Assembly (NCBI GenBank): GCA_019347995.1 | Contig: JAHWKH010000043.1 | Location: 1-10,839 of the forward strand | Length of the DNA stretch: 10,839 nucleotides | Direction: 5' to 3' | From: Gemmatimonadota bacterium | GTDB taxonomy: Bacteria; Gemmatimonadota; Gemmatimonadetes; Longimicrobiales; UBA6960 | Shown here: positions 1 through 6,783 of the stretch, in pieces | Numbering within the stretch: the first letter of the stretch is position 1 | Layout of the letters: each line of letters begins with the position of its first letter | Notes under the pieces: model-generated | The model's database searches: none | The model's input: only the letters and a program-made list of their open reading frames with translations | What the model was told of the DNA's origin: nothing | Translations under genes and position numbers: made by a program

Positions 1-1
1 G

Positions 2-199
2 CTACTCCATGACCTGGGGGTCCGGACGGCCTCGCTGGTCCTCGGGCTTGCGTTGGACGCCGTGCTTGCGACCGGCGCCCTTGCTGTCGTCCTGCTCCTG
101 GATCCGCTCCTTTTCCTGCTCGCGGGGAGGGTTCTCACCCTGGTCCGGCTTCTTCTCGTCCCTTGAGCGCGAGCCGCTTGCGTCGTATCGATGCTCCAT
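2..199 (-). CDS. Small highly charged hypothetical protein (65 aa)
   Basis: I do not recognise the family. The start is fixed by a GGAGG Shine-Dalgarno on the minus strand (plus positions 205-209), 5 bases before the ATG, and the frame ends at a TAG two bases from the window edge. By eye count 31 of 65 residues are Asp, Glu, Lys or Arg. There is no Leu, Trp, Phe or Cys and only one Ile, so the product should be soluble and intrinsically disordered, with no signal peptide or membrane segment. Acidic and basic residues are roughly balanced. It is divergent from the aminotransferase at 285, with 85 bases between starts that must hold both promoters. Short, polar, disordered proteins of this kind are sometimes stress or desiccation proteins, but nothing here proves that role. 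Confidence 0.55.
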   Translation of the reverse strand: MEHRYDASGSRSRDEKKPDQGENPPREQEKERIQEQDDSKGAGRKHGVQRKPEDQRGRPDPQVME

Positions 200-284
200 G
201 CGGTCCTCCGTCGTGTCGTTCGCTGAGATGGATCCACCCGTAGGACTCAGGATTCGTGCCATCGCCTTCCACCGGGAATCCCAC

Positions 285-1520
285 ATGAGCCCCGACCGCC
301 GCCGCTTTCTCGGCACCGCCTTCGCGGGGGCCGCCGCGGCCGCCGCGCCCGCTCCGCTTGGCGCCGTGGCGTCGCACCGCCGCGTCCCCCTCCCTCCGCC
401 GGGGCCGGCTCCGGACGAGCGCTTCTGGCGTCTGGTGAGGGACCAGTTCTCCCTGGCTCCCGGCGTGGTGGTCATGAACGCGGCGACCCTCGGCCCCTCG
501 CCGTGGCCCGTGCAGGAGCGGCTGCATGCCTGGACCCGGGACATGGACGCGGACGTCTCCTTTCAGAGCCGCGCCAAGTACGCCGACCTCCGGGAGGCGT
601 CGCGCCGCGCGGTGGCGGAGCTGCTGGGGGCCTCGCCCGACGAGATCGCCCTCACGCGCAACACGTCCGAGAGCAACAACACGGTCGTGGCGGGCCTGGA
701 GCTGGGGCCGGGCGACGAGGTGCTCCTGTGGGACGAGAACCACCCCACGAACCTCACGTCCTGGCAGGTCAGGGCGCGGCGCGCCGGGTTCACGGTGCGC
801 ACCGTGTCCGTGCCCCCCGCCGATTCCGCGGAGGGTTTGGCGGCGCCGTTCCTGGATGCGCTGGGGCCCCGCACGAAGGTCCTGGCCTTCAGCCACGTCT
901 CGAACGCCACCGGGATCCGCCTTCCCGCCGCCCGTCTGTGCCGTGCGGCGGAGGGGCACGGGGCCTTCAGCCTGGTGGACGGCGCCCAGACGTGCGGCGC
1001 GCTGCACGTGGACGTGGCCTCGCTGGGCTGCGACGCGTACACGTCCAGCGCCCACAAATGGCTGATGGGCCCCCGCGAGGCGGGCATCCTCTACGTGCGG
1101 CGCGAGCGGGTGCCCACGCTGTGGGCCGCGGACGTGGGGGTGGGCTGGGAGCGCGCCCAGGACGGCAGCGCGCGTCGCTTCGAGACGCTGGGTCAGCGCG
1201 ACGACGCGGCGGTGGCCGCGGTGGCGCCGGCGGTGGAGTTCCACGCGTCGCTGGGAGGTCCCCGGGCCGTGGAGGCGAGGGTCCTGGAGCTCGCGGCGGC
1301 GGTGCGGGGCGGGATGGAGGCCCGCTTCCCCGGCGTCCGCTTCCTGGCGCCCGCCGACCCGGCCCTGAGCGGTGGCGTGGTGGTGTTCGAGGTCCCTGGG
1401 ATGGACCATGGCGCGGCGTACGACCGCCTCTACCGCGAGCACGGCGTGGGAGCGGCCCGCATGGGTCCGGGCCTGCGCCTCTCGCCCCACGTGTACAACA
1501 CGCTCGACGACGTGGAGCGC
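285..1520 (+). CDS. Tat-exported class V aminotransferase-fold PLP enzyme, 3' end replaced
   Basis: This is a fold-type I PLP enzyme related to class V aminotransferases, cysteine desulfurases and isopenicillin-N-epimerase-like proteins; the substrate is not determinable. The ATG at 285 begins a protein with a twin-arginine leader (RRRFLG at residues 5-10, then an Ala-rich stretch), so it is probably exported folded with its cofactor. Visible motifs are TRNTSESNN (124-132, phosphate-binding region), SHVSNATG (203-210), VDGAQ (231-235, Asp that pairs with the pyridine nitrogen) and SSAHKW (254-259, with Lys258 as the likely Schiff-base lysine). GLRLSPHVYNTLDDVER (396-412) is the usual C-terminal signature, after which only about 10 more residues are expected. 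Instead the open frame continues to 1850, first through PheT-like sequence and then antisense to a peptidase gene. The natural C-terminus and stop are absent. The ribosome site before 285 is weak. Confidence 0.85.
1500..1520. other. Chimeric junction 1: aminotransferase to PheT
   Basis: The codons for TLDDVER end the aminotransferase homology (YNTLDDVER is typical of the family C-terminus). They also read naturally as the strand leading into the PheT motif (TLDDVERKL...DAEGP). The two families can therefore share this stretch of about 21 bases, and the changeover leaves no frame break. That both parents really carry the word is inferred from protein conservation; the parent sequences are not in the window. 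Confidence 0.6.
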
Positions 1521-1700
1521 AAGCTGAGCGCCGGCATGGCGCTCATCTCCGACGCCGAGGGCCCCACCAGCCTCGCGGGCATCATGGGCGGGGAGGTGTC
1601 GGAGGTGCATGGGCACACCACACGCGTCGCGATGGAGGCGGCCACCTGGGTCGGGCCGAACATCCTGCAGACCTCGAAGGCGCTCGGTCTGCGCAGCGAG

Positions 1701-1721
1701 GCGTCGGGGCGCTTCGAGAAA
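1701..1721. other. Chimeric junction 2: PheT to opposite-strand P1 peptidase
   Basis: Read on plus, these bases give ASGRFEK, the end of the conserved PheT motif. Read on minus, the same bases give FSKRPD plus most of an Ala codon, part of the conserved GGDF..RPDA block of P1 peptidases. PheT similarity ends at 1721 (the next codons, SPPRP, are not PheT). Peptidase similarity ends near 1700 (the next minus-strand codons, SLRRPS, are not family-like). The two genes therefore meet head-on and overlap by about 21 bases that suit both. Confidence 0.65.
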
Positions 1722-2206
1722 TCGCCTCCCCGGCCCAGGTCGAAGAGGATGGCCGCGGGCACGATGGGCACCACGCCGCCCGCGATGGGGAAGCCCCGCT
1801 CGCGCTCCTCCAGCCAACGCATGACCCCCGCCGCGGCGTCCAGTCCATAGGCGCTCCCCCCGCTCAGGACCAGGGCGTGGATCTCCGTGACCAGCCCGCC
1901 GGGGGCCAGGAGGTCCGTCTCCCGCGTGCCGGGCGCTCCTCCCTGCACGTCGACGCTGGCCGTGGCGCCCGCTCCGGTGAGCAGCACCGTGGTGCCGGTG
2001 CGGTAGCCGTCGCCGACCCGCTCGTAGTGCCCGACCTCGATGCCCGGAACGTCGGTGATGGTGTTGCCCGCGCCCGGGGTCTGGGCGTGGGCGGGTGAGA
2101 CGGTCGCGGCGGACAGCCCCGACGCGAGGACCGACGCCAGGAGCCGTGCCCCGGTGCGGGGACGAGGGTTGGGCGTGCGGGAAGGACGTCTCACGATGGC
2201 CTCCAT
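1701..2206 (-). pseudogene. P1-family (S58/DmpA-like) aminopeptidase, N-terminal half only
   Basis: The ATG at 2206 has an AGGAG (plus 2211-2215) 4 bases upstream. Residues 1-41 form a basic, then hydrophobic Sec leader ending SPAHA, followed by the family's opening block: NTITDVPGIEVGH (48-60), GTTVLL (71-76), GGAPGTRETDLL (89-100), VLSGGSAYGLDAAAGVMRWLEE (113-134, split by no gap) and GGDFSKRPDA (160-169). P1 enzymes such as DmpA are N-terminal-nucleophile hydrolases of about 350-390 residues that self-cleave at a Gly-Ser bond around residue 250 to expose the catalytic Ser. Only 169 family-like residues are present, so the nucleophile and the whole beta chain are missing. The open frame runs on to 1430, but that part is antisense to PheT and aminotransferase sequence. 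It is divergent from susC. Confidence 0.85.
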
Positions 2207-2393
2207 TCGACTCCTCGGCTGGGATTCTCTCCGGTCGCGTCGGCTGATACCCGGAAACGGCCGCGGGTGGCATCGCCCCGGCAGGGATTCTTGACGCCAC
2301 ATCTTATACTGAATACGGTGCAGCGGAAATGCATACGATACGCGGTTTCCGGATCCCTTCCCCGTCGGGTCCACACCCTCAGGAGCCTCCCCC
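2207..2393. promoter_or_regulatory. Divergent intergenic region upstream of susC and the P1 peptidase
   Basis: These 187 bases separate two divergent starts and are visibly more AT-rich in the middle than the coding sequence. Towards susC there is TTGACG (2291-2296) followed after 17 bases by TACGGT (2314-2319), a passable -35/-10 pair. A better -10 word, TATACT (2305-2310), lies nearby but is not correctly spaced from that -35. Perfect 8-base inverted arms CCGGAAAC (2251-2258) and GTTTCCGG (2345-2352) flank this core, and GGGATTCT occurs twice (2221-2228, 2284-2291). AGGAG at 2381-2385, 8 bases before the ATG at 2394, is the susC ribosome site. The promoter assignment is tentative. Confidence 0.4.
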
Positions 2394-5315
2394 ATGAGCC
2401 TACGAGTTCGTCGATCCGCGCCCTGGCTCGGAATGGTCGCCGCGCTGCTGTGGGGCGCGGCGCTCGAAGCCCAGCAGACAGGCACGATCCAGGGGAGGAT
2501 CACCTCCCAGTTCAGCGGCCAGCCGATATCGGGCGTGCAGGTCTTCATCGAGACCCGGGGGATCGGCGCCCTCAGCGACCAGAACGGGGTGTACCGGCTG
2601 GCGGAGGTCCCCGCCGGTGAGCATACCGTCGCCACCCAGCGGATCGGCTTCGGCCGCACCACCCAGACGGTGTCCGTGGCGCCGGGTCAGAGGGTGACGC
2701 TCAACCTCCAGCTCGCCGAGCAGGCCATGGAGCTCGACGCCCTGGTGGTGACCGGCCAGGGCTCGGAGATCTCGCGCCGACGCCTCTCCACCAACATCGA
2801 CGTGGTCTCCTCGGAGGACATCGAAGCGTCCTCCGCGACCCGGCTCGACCAACTCCTCCAGGCGGAGCTGCCGTCCGTCCAGGTGAGGATGTCGTCGGGA
2901 CAGCCCGGCGCCACGTCGGTGACCCGGGGCCGCGGACCGGTGTCGGTGAGCCGCGCCACGACCCCCGTCATCTACGTGGACGGCGTGCGCGTCGACAACC
3001 TGAACACCATGGCCGAGCTCTCCCTGAACGTCTCGGGCAATCGGCGGCAGGGGACCCAGACGTCGTCCATCGCCGACATCCCCCTCGAGAACATCGAGCG
3101 CATCGAGTACGTCCCGGGCGGCGCCGCCACCACCCTGTACGGCTCCGACGCCGCCAACGGCGTGATCCAGATCTTCACGAACAAGGGCACGCCCGGCGCG
3201 GCCCGGCTCGCCGTGGAGAGCGAGGTGGGCTTCGAGACACCCAACGAGAGCTACTTCTTCTTTCCCCAGACGGCCGACCTCCTCTACAGGAACGGCCTGA
3301 CGCAGCAGTACCGCCTCTCGGGGAGCGGCGGCAGCGAGGCCGTCACCTGGTCCTTCGGCGGCAGCGTCGCCGACCGGGAGGGCTACCGCATCGACAACAA
3401 CGGGTCGCGCAGCTACCAGGCGCGCACCGGGATGTCCGCCCGCATCAGCGACGACTTCCAGTACAACGGCACGTTCGGCTTCGGCTGGAACCACTACGAC
3501 CGCACCCGCGACGGCAACGCCGGCGGCTACACGCCCCTGTGGCTCCTGGAGGGCGGGCGCATCTTCGCCGTGGGCTTCAACAACAAGCTCGACCAGATGA
3601 CGCCGACCGAGCTGGAGGAGCTGCGCAGCTACCTCACCAGGGCCGAGTCGCTCCAGAACTACCGCGTCCAGGTCTCGCGCTTCCAGATGTCGAACGCCTT
3701 CAGCTGGGAGCCGCGCTCGGACCTGTCGTTCAACACCACCGTCGGCCTCGACCACCGCTCCAGCAACGAGCGCGGCATCGAGACCAACGAGTTCCTCATC
3801 TTCACCGGTGTGCAGCCCGAGGGGACGGACGACCGGGGCAGCATCGAGAACTACGACCGGCGCTTCCTCGGTCTCACGCTGGACGCCGCCGCTCAGCACC
3901 GCTTCGAGCGTGGGCCGTTGTCGCTCATCAGCAACGTGGGCGCCCAGCTCTTCCGCGACGACGACAACCAGTCGGCGCGCGAGGCGCTCAACGTCCGTGA
4001 CGGGAGCGAGACGGTGCGCGGCGCCGGCACCACGACCGCCGACGACTTCTATCTGACGCTGGTCAACTACGGCGTCTACGTGCAGCAGAACTACGGCTTC
4101 CTGGACCGGTACTTCCTGGACCTGGGGCTGCGTGCCGACGGCAACTCGGCCTTCGGCGACGAGGTGGGCGTCCAGTACTACCCGAAGGTCGGCTTCTCGT
4201 ACGACCTGGGCTCCGAGCCGTTCTTCCGGGACGCGGTCCCCTCCGACCTCCTCTCGAGCCTGCGGCTGAGGGGCAACTACGGCGTGGCCGGCAATTTCCC
4301 TCCGCCCTACGCCCACGACCGCACGGTGAGCTTCGCCTCCTACCTGGGGCAGCAGACGGCGGCGTTCGGCCAGCCCGGCAACCCCGAGCTGAAGCCCGAG
4401 AAGACGCACACGCTGGAGCTCGGGGGCGAGCTGCAGGCGTTCTCCAACCGCCTGACGCTCCAGGTCAACTGGTACGACGCCTCCACCCGCGACGCCCTCT
4501 TCCTCGTGCCGTCCAGCCCCTCCACGGGCGAGGCCGTGCAGCTGCGCAACGTGGGCGAGATCGAGAACAGCGGGTTCGAGATCCAGGTGGTGGGCGAGGT
4601 GCTGCGCACGCGCGACGTGACGGCGCGGGTGACCGCCGCCCTGAACACCCTCGACAACGAGGTGATCGACGCCGGCGGCTCGCCGGTGTTCGGGATCAGC
4701 GGCTTCAGCTCGTCGACGGTGCAGACGGTGGTGCGGGAGGGGTGGCCGGTGGGCTCGCTGCGCGGCACGCGCTCGGCGCTCAACCCCGACGGCACCATCG
4801 CGTCGACCGAGCTGCTCCAGTTCCTGGGCAGCCCGCTGCCCGACCGCTTCGGATCGCTGGGGCTCGAGGTGGACGTGGGCGACGACCTGCGGCTCAACGC
4901 CTCGGCCGACTGGCAGACCGGCGCGCAGCTCCATTCGTTCAACCGGCAGTTCCGCTACCTCTACGGCATCGACGACCTGCGCCTGGCCGACGCGCTGCTG
5001 GAGCGCAACCCCGGGCCCATCCGCGGCAACTGGCTCAACCTCACGAACTTCTTCGTCGAGGACACCGACTACCTGAAGGTGCGCAACGTTTCGCTCAGTT
5101 ACGTCCTGCCGCGGTCGGTGGCTCCTGGCTGGGCCCAGGGCGTCGAGCTCGGCTTCACGATGCTGAACCCCATCGGCTGGTGGACCTCGAGCTTCGATCC
5201 CGAGACCGACCATTCCGGTGCGGCGAGCCAGGGTGCCGCCAGCGTCGGCGGCTTCAACTACGCCAGCGACCCCTCACCGCGGACGTTCCTGGGGACCGTC
5301 CGGGTCCGGTTCTAG
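2394..5315 (+). CDS. SusC/RagA-family TonB-dependent outer-membrane transporter
   Basis: This is a 973-residue TonB-dependent barrel that would import a substrate delivered by its SusD-like lid, powered by TonB-ExbBD. Residues 1-27 are a Sec signal (cleavage near LEAQQ). Residues about 28-108 are a carboxypeptidase-regulatory-like domain (GTIQGRITSQFSGQPISGVQV; NGVYRLAEVPAG). A TonB-box-like stretch, ELDALVVTGQG, lies at 113-123. The plug domain follows, with the SusC signatures PVIYVDGVRVDN (191-202) and IERIEYVPGGAATTLYG...ANGVIQIF (234-261). From about 270 onward alternating aromatic beta strands form the barrel, ending in GTVRVRF with the C-terminal Phe expected for Bam recognition. The length is usual for the family. 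susD starts immediately after the stop, so the two form an operon. There is no neighbouring glycosidase or sugar sensor, so the substrate is unknown. Confidence 0.95.
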   Translation: MSLRVRRSAPWLGMVAALLWGAALEAQQTGTIQGRITSQFSGQPISGVQVFIETRGIGALSDQNGVYRLAEVPAGEHTVATQRIGFGRTTQTVSVAPGQRVTLNLQLAEQAMELDALVVTGQGSEISRRRLSTNIDVVSSEDIEASSATRLDQLLQAELPSVQVRMSSGQPGATSVTRGRGPVSVSRATTPVIYVDGVRVDNLNTMAELSLNVSGNRRQGTQTSSIADIPLENIERIEYVPGGAATTLYGSDAANGVIQIFTNKGTPGAARLAVESEVGFETPNESYFFFPQTADLLYRNGLTQQYRLSGSGGSEAVTWSFGGSVADREGYRIDNNGSRSYQARTGMSARISDDFQYNGTFGFGWNHYDRTRDGNAGGYTPLWLLEGGRIFAVGFNNKLDQMTPTELEELRSYLTRAESLQNYRVQVSRFQMSNAFSWEPRSDLSFNTTVGLDHRSSNERGIETNEFLIFTGVQPEGTDDRGSIENYDRRFLGLTLDAAAQHRFERGPLSLISNVGAQLFRDDDNQSAREALNVRDGSETVRGAGTTTADDFYLTLVNYGVYVQQNYGFLDRYFLDLGLRADGNSAFGDEVGVQYYPKVGFSYDLGSEPFFRDAVPSDLLSSLRLRGNYGVAGNFPPPYAHDRTVSFASYLGQQTAAFGQPGNPELKPEKTHTLELGGELQAFSNRLTLQVNWYDASTRDALFLVPSSPSTGEAVQLRNVGEIENSGFEIQVVGEVLRTRDVTARVTAALNTLDNEVIDAGGSPVFGISGFSSSTVQTVVREGWPVGSLRGTRSALNPDGTIASTELLQFLGSPLPDRFGSLGLEVDVGDDLRLNASADWQTGAQLHSFNRQFRYLYGIDDLRLADALLERNPGPIRGNWLNLTNFFVEDTDYLKVRNVSLSYVLPRSVAPGWAQGVELGFTMLNPIGWWTSSFDPETDHSGAASQGAASVGGFNYASDPSPRTFLGTVRVRF

Positions 5316-5318
5316 GAG
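5314..5318 (+). promoter_or_regulatory. Ribosome binding site overlapping the susC stop codon
   Basis: AGGAG begins inside the TAG stop of susC (5313-5315). It lies 9 bases before the ATG at 5328 and touches the earlier ATG at 5319, which has no room for initiation. This favours 5328 as the true susD start and implies translational coupling of the pair. Confidence 0.7.
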
Positions 5319-5327
5319 ATGACGACC

Positions 5328-6767
5328 ATGCGCAAGACCCTGATCCTCACGCCGCTCCTGGCCGGCCTCGCGCTGACCGGGTGCGACTTCCTGGACCCGA
5401 CGGGCGTGAACAACCCGACGGTCACCGAGGAGACCTTCCTCAACACCCCCAACGCGGCGGCGTCCTGGGCCCGGGGCGTAGAGCGGCAGCTCGCCGCGAC
5501 CCTCAACCAGGTGGTCATGGGGACCGAGGTGGTCTCGGACAACCTCTTCAACAACCGGACGCTCTTCAGCAAGGTGTTCGACATCCCCCAGCTCGACGCG
5601 TCCGACTTCGACGTGACGAACATCCAGGAGGCGGTGCACCGGCTGCGGGCCATGGCCGACCAGGGGCTCACCGTGGTCGTGCCCGCCGACGACGCGGCCA
5701 CGCAGGAGGTGCGCGCGCGGCTCCACTTCCACCGGGGCTTCGGATATCTCCTCTCGGCCGAGCTGTTCGTGGGGCTGCCCGCCGAGGCCGGGGGGCCGGT
5801 GGCGGATCCGGCACAGCTCCTGGACCTGGCGGTGCAGGACTTCGAGAGCGCCCGCTCCGCGAGCTCCGACCCGGAGATGGAGGTGGCGGCGCTCATGGCC
5901 ATCGCACGCGCCCACTACGCGGCGGGCGAGCGGGCCCAGGCGGTGGCGGCGGCCGAGCAGGTCAAGGCCATGGACGCCGACTTCGTCCGCTGGGTCGAGT
6001 ACGACAACGTGGACGGGCCGGGCAACACGATGCAGTTCGCCATCTTCGACTCGGGCCAGGACGAGTTCCAGCCCCTGCCGCGGATGGACTTCCTCTTCCC
6101 CAAGTACTACAGCGAGACCGCGGGCGACCAGAGCCCCATCGCCCTGCTCAAGGCCGAGGAAGCCTACCTGATCCTGGCCGAGGCGGCGCTGGCCCAGGGT
6201 GATCTCGCCGGCGCCCGCGCCGAGCTCGTCGAGCTGCTGGACCTGGTCGCGTCCCGGCCCACGTCGACCATCGACGACCGGGGCCAGCTCCGGGGCCGCC
6301 AGGGCGGTACGTGGATCTATCCCAACACGTCCGACGTCCTGGTGGCCGCGAGCCCCGACGCCGAGCCCCGGGCCGGCCTGGTGCTGACGCGGACCGAGGC
6401 GGCCGTGGAGGTCCCCACGGTCTCGGGCACGTCGGTGACCGAGGCGATGCTGGACGCCGCCACGACGGAGGAGGAGCTCCTCTACCTCCTGTACCTCATG
6501 CGGCAGGAGATCTTCGTGGTGGAGGGGCGGCGCATGACGGACCTGGGCATCCGCTACCCCGTCGCGCTGGACGAAGCGCTCACGAACCCGAGCATCGACG
6601 AGAACGACCCGGCGCTGCAGGCGCGCATCCCGTCGTTCATTCCGCTGGACTACGGCCTCGACGCGTTCACGTACGAAGACGGCGACCTGCTGGCGGTGAT
6701 CCAGAACGACATGAACCGGAGGCTGGTGGAGAACCGCGGCTCGGACGCGGTGCTGCCGTTCCACTAG
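5328..6767 (+). CDS. SusD/RagB-family outer-membrane lipoprotein
   Basis: This is the substrate-binding lid that partners the SusC-like barrel on the cell surface. From the chosen start (479 residues) it opens with a lipoprotein signal, and LALTGC places the lipidated Cys at residue 19. The next stretch, DFLDPTGVNNPT, is typical of the family. The body is helical and TPR-like: Ala-rich helices at about 125-215 (RLHFHRGFGYLLSAELFVGLP; ALMAIARAHYAAGERAQAV) and again at 273-312 (LLKAEEAYLILAEAALAQGD). Near the end, RQEIFVVEGRRMTDLGIRYP (392-411) is the characteristic SusD C-terminal block. The usual aromatic sugar-stacking residues cannot be identified by reading. It is slightly shorter than many Bacteroidota SusDs. 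The start at 5319 would add MTT but lacks ribosome-site spacing. It ends 16 bases before the convergent PhoD gene. Confidence 0.92.
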   Translation: MRKTLILTPLLAGLALTGCDFLDPTGVNNPTVTEETFLNTPNAAASWARGVERQLAATLNQVVMGTEVVSDNLFNNRTLFSKVFDIPQLDASDFDVTNIQEAVHRLRAMADQGLTVVVPADDAATQEVRARLHFHRGFGYLLSAELFVGLPAEAGGPVADPAQLLDLAVQDFESARSASSDPEMEVAALMAIARAHYAAGERAQAVAAAEQVKAMDADFVRWVEYDNVDGPGNTMQFAIFDSGQDEFQPLPRMDFLFPKYYSETAGDQSPIALLKAEEAYLILAEAALAQGDLAGARAELVELLDLVASRPTSTIDDRGQLRGRQGGTWIYPNTSDVLVAASPDAEPRAGLVLTRTEAAVEVPTVSGTSVTEAMLDAATTEEELLYLLYLMRQEIFVVEGRRMTDLGIRYPVALDEALTNPSIDENDPALQARIPSFIPLDYGLDAFTYEDGDLLAVIQNDMNRRLVENRGSDAVLPFH

Positions 6768-6783
6768 GCGAGGGGGCTCTTCC

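Larger units (their letters stand above)
1500..1721 (+). pseudogene. pheT: Internal fragment of phenylalanyl-tRNA synthetase beta chain
   Basis: About 74 codons, in frame with the aminotransferase, carry the strongly conserved part of the PheT B3/B4 (editing) domain: DAEGPTSLAGIMGG, then SEV, TTRV, MEAATW, and the LGLRSEASGRFEK motif. PheT is normally about 800 residues and pairs with PheS to charge tRNA-Phe in the cytoplasm. Both ends of the gene are missing, with no start or stop of its own. The wording EAATWVGPNILQTS and FEK, rather than the more usual RFERGVDP, reminds me of actinobacterial (Thermoleophilia-like) PheT, which would make it foreign to its neighbours; that taxonomic guess is weak. 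pheT is essential, so a genuine disruption would require another intact copy. A spurious join is the simpler explanation. Confidence 0.85.

Noticed and set aside
285..1850. A single fused protein: aminotransferase plus a novel C-terminal domain
   Set aside because: Residues after 412 are PheT and, after 1721, antisense of a P1 peptidase. The tail is not an evolved domain but the product of joins.
1430..2206. A full-length 259-residue exported peptidase on the minus strand
   Set aside because: Only residues 1-169 are family-like. The rest is the reverse strand of PheT and aminotransferase codons.
135..2300. Very long open frame on the minus strand (over 700 codons)
   Set aside because: Its product is a His/Arg/Gly/Pro-rich low-complexity string with no motif, opposite real genes. 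Long antisense frames are expected at this GC.
2291..2310. TTGACG and TATACT as one sigma-70 promoter for susC
   Set aside because: Only 8 bases separate them, far from the required 16-18. The 17-base spacing to TACGGT was preferred as a tentative call.
2400..5213. A 937-codon frame antisense to susC
   Set aside because: Composition is Val/Ala/His/Arg-rich without recognisable domains. It mirrors the codon pattern of susC, which has full family signatures.
6768..6783. A bidirectional terminator between susD and the PhoD gene
   Set aside because: Only 16 bases separate the two stops and I see no stem longer than about 4 pairs and no T-run.
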